A model generated the notes under the pieces. The model saw only the letters and a list, made by a program, of their open reading frames with translations, ran no database searches and was not told where the DNA came from. Source: Mytilus californianus (taxonomy: Eukaryota; Mollusca; Bivalvia; Mytilida; Mytilidae). Taken from it: 64,000 nt of DNA. Both the position numbers and the translations under genes were made by a program. The stretch lies in contig NW_026262712.1 of assembly GCF_021869535.1 (NCBI RefSeq), forward strand, positions 47,226,884 through 47,290,883, written 5' to 3'. Of the stretch, positions 58,472-64,000 are shown piece by piece (positions within the stretch are counted from its first letter, which is position 1; each line of letters starts with the position of its first letter).

Positions 58472-58835
58472 GAGAAGTTGTGGTATGAGTGCCAATGAGA
58501 CAACTCGCCATCCAAGCCACAATGTATAAAAAGTTAACAATTATAAGGTCAAAGTATGGCCTTCAACACAGTGCCTAGGCTCACACGTAACAGCAAGCTA
58601 TAAAGGGCACCAACATGATTAGTGTAAGACAATTTAAACAGGAAAACCAACGGTCTAATCTATATAAAAAATGAGAAACGAAAAACACATATGAATCACA
58701 TCAGCAAACGACAACGACTGAACAACAGGCCCCTGACTTAGGAGAGGTGCATCAAAATGCAACGGGTATAAACGTTTTAACAGGCACGAACTTTCACCTT
58801 AGCCTGAGACGGTAGTGTAACATTACATTACATTA
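58472..58835 (-). repeat. Dispersed repeat, family A (diverged, nearly full length)
   Basis: Minus-strand copy: GTTGTGGTATGAGTGCCAAT, GAGACAACTCGCCATCCA, AGCTATAAAGGGCACC, ACAATTTAAACAGGAAAACC, CGACAACGACTGAACAACAG and a GTAGTGTAACATTACATTAC end. Confidence 0.85.
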
Positions 58836-59803
58836 AGTATTTTCATAATACACAATTGTAGCGTGCACCTCCTATTCTATGTGTGAATGTGATTGATTTA
58901 TATATATATATCGCCGACAAAGGGAAGATTTCCTGATCTAAGCGAATGCGCGCTATATATATATGCAATGGTAAAATTGATAGTGTAGATATTTTGTCCA
59001 GGTGTAGTCATATCATCAAAATATAAAATTTAACACTTCTGTTTGATATAAAAGGAGTCACCAACATCGCACGTGTACATCACCTTCAGTTCACACTATC
59101 ATTATTGATCATTTGTTATCTTCTAATTTAAAACCTTGGCGAATTCACTTTATTCGAAGTAAACTGTATTCCACGCAATTATCAATAGTTAGATCACTAT
59201 TTCAAGAGGCTCAACACATTTTCGTTATTGATTTAAATTATCATCAGTACAGATGGCTTGCAATGGTTATTGACATCGTTAACCAAAGGATATTTAAATC
59301 CGTGAAAAACTACTAGATGAGAGAAAACGTATTTTTAGTTTAAATATATAATTTGCTAATGAGGGTTAAAATATAAGCAATATTTTCCACGAAAGTCCAT
59401 GCAGAAAACAATACCTGACAAAATCTGTTCCTTGGTTTCATACATGTATACCTACACCAAATCCATCGCATCCAAGATTTCCTTACACAAGCGGGTATAA
59501 TAGACCCTTTATCTCAATTATGTAAAGTCCAAATCACCAGTTGCTCTTGGTTGTCGTCCCCATAGAAATATAATCCCGCTATTATGTTATTACTGAGACC
59601 TTGGAAATGATCACCTAAGACAGTTGACAGAGACTAAAACCTTAAAACGCCTAGCCAATCAACTGGAAGAATAACTTCAGTTTATGGATTGATGCATTTG
59701 AGGACTATGCTAAACAATTCGTTAATCGCGATCCAAATGAAGAAAACTGAACACTTGATCCGAATAGAACAAGGCTGAACGGTCAAACCCGACGACGTAC
59801 AAT

Positions 59804-59957
59804 GTGCACAAGGTTTTTTGTTTTAATTCAACAACAATTTTGCAAACGCAGATAATAGTGCTGCATCCCAGATACAGCTATCTCAGTGGAGGACCGTGTT
59901 CCTTATGTTGTAGTAACAGAAGGGCAATACATTTTCCGATAGATAAACTGCAATTAG
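59804..59957 (+). CDS. Possible exon of an unrecognised gene
   Basis: From ATG 59804 the frame is open to a good donor-like site TTAG/GTAAGT at 59957/59958. An acceptor-like TTTTGCAAACGCAG ends at 59851, which would instead give a 106-bp internal exon. The peptide includes VLHPRYSYLSGGPCSLCCSN, cysteine-rich but not assigned to a family. No companion exons were identified. Confidence 0.18.
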
Positions 59958-60639
59958 GTAAGTCGTTAATAAACTATTATTTGTTATTTTTACATTCATT
60001 ACGTATTTTAAATTGTGTTTTGGGCTATAAACTCTCATACGCTTCCGGTTAGCAGTGGTTTAAATTTTGGATTTAAAAGTGAATACAAGTATTATGGTGA
60101 GTACAAGTGATGTTTTACACACTCGATAGTCGAACAACTGGTCTTTAAAGATATTTTGTTGTCTCTTTGTAATACAGGTAAAGAACCAGACTGATAAATA
60201 TATGGATTATACATAAAATTTCTAAATCAACACAAAGTATAGACAAGTGTTATGAAGGAATACAGTATAATAAGGGAAACAGTGTCAGTAAAACAGATGC
60301 AGCATAGTAATCTATATCTAAATACAACTAATTATTATTCTAATACTCCTTTCTTTTACTGGCTTCTCTGCTGATATTTTTTCTGTAATGATTATCCAAT
60401 TTTAAATTCTTATTTGAATAAAATGTATTTATTTACAACTTTGTCCTATATTCTGATAAGCAGTGCATTTGGTGTATGAAAAACATAATGAGTGTAAGTG
60501 AGAAATTGATTTCGTAATGTTGTTCATCCATCTTAGAAAGTAACATGTAGTAAACATACGTTTATAATCTTAACTGCACACAGATATCCAACTTTTTTTT
60601 TAAGAAACATGAAGTTGTAGAGCCTTTTCCTCTTTTCAA

Positions 60640-60950
60640 GACAAATATGGTGTTGGTCCAGCAGAGGGAGCCTCGAACAATATTGTTTGTATATGCATTA
60701 TTTGGGATATACAACTAAAGTACTCGAAATTCACAGAAAAACTTGGAATCCCATTTATACCCTTACGTCAGTATCGAAATTTTAGAAAATCACAAATATG
60801 TCGTTCTCTCCTTTTATATTAACATAAAAATGACGATGAAATGTTCCCGTCTTTATACTGGATACCTAACTTAAATACTTATAAAGAGCTATATATAGTC
60901 TGGTCGTCAAGATACTCAACTTAATATATATTTTTAATATAAGTTCTAAA
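60640..60950 (+). pseudogene. Penelope-like reverse transcriptase, highly degraded
   Basis: Plus-strand pieces in shifting frames: GASNNIV, then DDEMFPSLYWIPNLNTYKEL and a segment ending SSRYST. These parallel APNNIVFV, DVPSLYWISKLHKC and SFKCST of the copy at 10150-10911, in the same order and with similar spacing. Clearly non-functional. Confidence 0.6.
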
Positions 60951-61149
60951 ACTCCAAAAACATGACGCTAGTGGGTAGAAAAATGGAAAGTTGACGATCG
61001 GAAACATCAAAATATTAAGTAGGCCTTATAGTTTCGGCAGTATCCTTGCGTAATCTTGAATTCACTAAAATATATGAGATGGAAACACCCACTGAAATGT
61101 AAGTATCTGATGATTTAACTTTCTGTTTGTCATTTTTTCATTTCGCAGC

Positions 61150-61450
61150 CGTAACATACCCACTGTCTCATCACTTGGTGAAGAACGATTGAAATTGACA
61201 CTACAAAACTTTAACGGTCACCATCATGGCATGGTTGACCGATACGATAAGTCAGTGTAGCAACTCATTATGACTTTTTCAGTCTTCAATTTTTAGAGAC
61301 CAGAACAGTCATCTTAACTGTTATTTTGTTCTATTGTGTCCTGTTTCCGATTGGGCCATTTTGACTGAGCGAGGATTCGCTTGGCGGGTGATGCATGCAA
61401 AACAGGAGACAATTAACCTGTCAATGCAACAAGTATCGCATGTATTGGAG
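61150..61450. repeat. Dispersed repeat, family C
   Basis: Contains GAAGAACGATTGAAATTGAC, GGTTGACCGATACGATAAG and GCGGGTGATGCATGCAAAAC. The first two align with 19310-19380. Extent approximate. Confidence 0.5.
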
Positions 61451-62239
61451 TTCAATGAATTCCCTCAGTTTTTGCTAGCTACGTTGGTTTGACTTCTTAA
61501 TCGATTGATGAATTTGAAAATTGGTAAATTATGTTGCCTTAGTTTATTTACAGTGTTTACCGAAATGTGTGCCTTGATACCATTATTACAATCCTGTTTG
61601 AACACGGTCTTCTCTATTTTAAGTGACATCCAGTTGTTGACTTTATGTAGCATTTATTTTTGTTGCTCTATAAGGATGAAACTTAATACCTCAAAAACTT
61701 AACGCATTACTTTTCATCCAGTTATGGTTATGTTCCTTTGCATAGCAAGTAACCGAAGTGCACGCTTCCAAAACTTTAATCCTTCATTGTTTATTAAAAA
61801 AATAATTTTCATCCATTAAATTCATGCTAGTAGTTAAAAAAGAAAACGAACGTGCTTTTTTTACGATGCGTTTGTAATTAAAAATCGAAGTGTCTTCTAA
61901 AACTGATATAGATCTAGGAACGCCTCATTTAGTTAAAATGATTATAATCACGTGCTTTTAATTCTTAAATGTGTGAAGCATATTGAAATGTCTCACTTGT
62001 GAAAATGGAACTTGACTGTAGCAGCTGTTTAACTATATACAAATATTTTGATGAACACAAAATACATGTATTATTATTTAAAATTCACGACAACGAAGTA
62101 TGCCAAGAGAAAAGAAAGGTACGCAAGAGGAGGGCAAGACGTTAGGACAAAAAGTGACTGACCAACAGGAACCCTAAAGAAAAAACAATGCCAAAGCAGT
62201 TTTCAAGGGGATTCACAAAACCATCTGAGCGATATATTT

Positions 62240-62470
62240 TTGATCCTATTGGGTGTAAAAAGTAAGATAGCAAAAATACCGAACTCCAAGGAAAATTCAA
62301 ATTGGAAAATCCCTTATCAAATGTCAAAATCAAAAGCTCAAACACACCAAACGAATGGAAAACACTTGTCTTATTCCTGACTTGGTGCAGACATTTCTTT
62401 ATGTAGAAAATGGCGGATTCAACCTGGTTTTATAGCTAGCTTATCCTCTCACTTGTATGACAGTCGCATA
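62240..62470 (-). repeat. Dispersed repeat, family E
   Basis: Minus-strand counterpart of 12395-12575: ACCGAACTCCAAGGAAAATT, AAATCAAAAGCTCAAACACA, TATTCCTGACTTGGTGCAG, then GGATTCAACCTGGTTTTATA. The 67-codon ORF within is incidental. Confidence 0.75.
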
Positions 62471-62932
62471 AAATTCCATTATATTGACAACAATGTGTGA
62501 ACAAAACAAAGAGACATAATAGGTAAAAATGTCAAAAATAGCAGTCAACATTGTGCCATAATCTTAATCACTCTAAAAACAAACAAATATGTCAACAAAG
62601 AAAAACAAAATGGCATGTAGGCAGCGCACATAAGCAAAAACGAAAGACAAGTTTACATAAAATGACCACAGCACAACAACACATTGGCGGGATGCATAAG
62701 TACCGAGCGACGCCCAAAGGATATTACCAAAAATGGAATAGACAATAAAAGTTAATAATTTACAAAGACAAATACCTTTGCAGCTATTAGAGAAAATTTT
62801 GGAACATGAATTTATCGAATCCGAGTTTATTAATTAAGTCTCCAAGAGAACTGGCAAACTTCCCTAAACAAGACGGCGACATAGCTGTTAAATAGGCAAC
62901 ATGCGGTTTGCATCATATCATGCAATTTTAAA

Positions 62933-63143
62933 TACTGTAAATTCAGAAATTATTGCACAGCATTTATTATTGCAATTTTTGAAGAATGGACGATAATGCG
63001 AGATAAATCATTGCGATTTCAGGAAAATATGCATATAGATATAGTATCAGATATCAGAACACGAGTTCTTATTATTGCGATACTCACCTAAACACATTAT
63101 TTGCATAAATAAAAGCTTCGTAATAATTTCTAAATTTACAGTA
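62933..63143. mobile_element. TA-flanked MITE (211 bp)
   Basis: Inverted termini CTGTAAATTCAGAAATTATTGC and, at the other end, the complement of CTGTAAATTTAGAAATTATT, with TA on both sides. TA target duplication and length fit a Tc1/mariner-type MITE. Internal sequence has repeated 'TATTGCGA' words. No ORF. Confidence 0.7.
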
Positions 63144-63149
63144 TTCACA

Positions 63150-64000
63150 TATAAACAAGGGCCTATATATAAATGATTTATAAACAGGACTAGAGTGTTA
63201 ATATCCACAAGAGATATTTGCATTGCAGCAAATAATTCCCATGGTTAGGGAACTTATGACGAACAATTCAGACTCTTCAAAGCACAAAGACCCTTATCAT
63301 TTTAGACTGTCATAAAGCAAGACTTATGGCCGTTTCGCATTACAACTGGTATGCGAATAAAAGTCAAAGTAATAATAGTAAAGTGAGTCTAATAGCCTAT
63401 TTTGATCCCCAGCTACCAAGGACATGCAATGCATACAAATCAAAAGAAATGTTTGAATATATAGAGAGAAAGTAGCTATATCTCATTTTTTCGGTTGGAG
63501 TAACAAACATATATTGCTGTTGATAATTATTTGAGAGCACAATGTTTGCACTCTCTTATATTAGATTTATACTTAAACGCAACGAATCCAGAATAGTAAA
63601 ATTTGTTAACGTAATCAGAGTTTTCGTAAGTAGCAATGCTGAAGATTTGTGGGCTGAAAACTAACAAAAAAGTATAAACATTGTGTTTTATTTACATTTT
63701 ACACATTATTTAATATATGTGGTCTATGTTGTACTAACATCTCATCATATTTTAAAAGGCACACAAACACCAGAACATTTACTGTTCGTTTATACATGTG
63801 AAATACCAACAGTTGCTACCGTTATCAAAGAACAAATCTTGTAACATGACTACTGAAGACAGCCACAATGTGTAATGTAGTTAAACCCGTTTTACGTGCT
63901 TCAAAACCTTGCCTTATCATTGTCTATCAGTGAACCTTTTTCATTTTTACGTATTGCAAAAGATAGTTTTTTCTTCATACAATTTGAAAATATGAGCTTT
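63150..64000. other. No gene or repeat recognised
   Basis: AT-rich end of the window; I see no supported feature. Confidence 0.4.

Overview
This is a eukaryotic, strongly AT-rich window dominated by repeats. The dispersed repeat families, a molluscan type of tRNA-derived SINE, Penelope-like and DIRS-like retroelement remains, hammerhead ribozyme motifs and elements with central tandem repeats (the bivalve 'pearl' type) together point to a marine mussel, most likely Mytilus or a close relative. That assignment comes from sequence character, not from a database search. No bacterial-style gene, CRISPR array or rRNA is present.

Layout. (1) 1-9178: a near-perfect palindrome. Positions 1-1580 are the inverted copy of 7599-9178 (paired positions sum to 9179). 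The arms flank a 6.0-kb element (1581-7598) with ends TACGGAAGCCC...GGGCTTCCGTA, long subterminal arrays of a roughly 22-bp palindrome-bearing repeat, and a spacer. The spacer holds a promoter-like motif cluster, Penelope reverse-transcriptase debris, a hammerhead ribozyme and two copies of an abundant mussel repeat. (2) 10150-11684: a broken Penelope-like RT directly followed by a second copy of one half of that array element. (3) 12300-14400: repeats, including a pearl-like element inserted in another repeat. (4) 16379-53760, plus strand: one recognisable host gene, reconstructed from eight coding exons. All introns are phase 1 and the frame is continuous for 260 residues: signal peptide, one Ig-like extracellular domain, three membrane segments and a short tail. 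Its introns carry everything else in that interval: a 497-bp TIR element with an internal minisatellite (18174-18670), a 5.0-kb TACGGAAGCC element with nested insertions (23808-28831), pearl-like elements, foldback elements, a TTAA-flanked element (43053-43456), a tRNA-derived SINE, a ten-copy 180-bp tandem array (45130-46895) and a minus-strand DIRS-like retrotransposon remnant (49602-52633) split by a pearl-like insertion. (5) 53760-64000: mostly unassigned AT-rich DNA with repeat fragments, another degraded Penelope RT and a TA-flanked element.

Main points of interest: a family of DNA elements whose TIRs begin TAYGG, duplicate 6 bp of target and carry subterminal or internal arrays of short palindromes; hammerhead ribozyme motifs; the reconstructed Ig/three-TM gene with frame-preserving exons; and the almost identical palindrome at the left edge, which may be biological or an assembly artefact. 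Open reading frames not discussed here are probably chance ORFs or parts of repeats.
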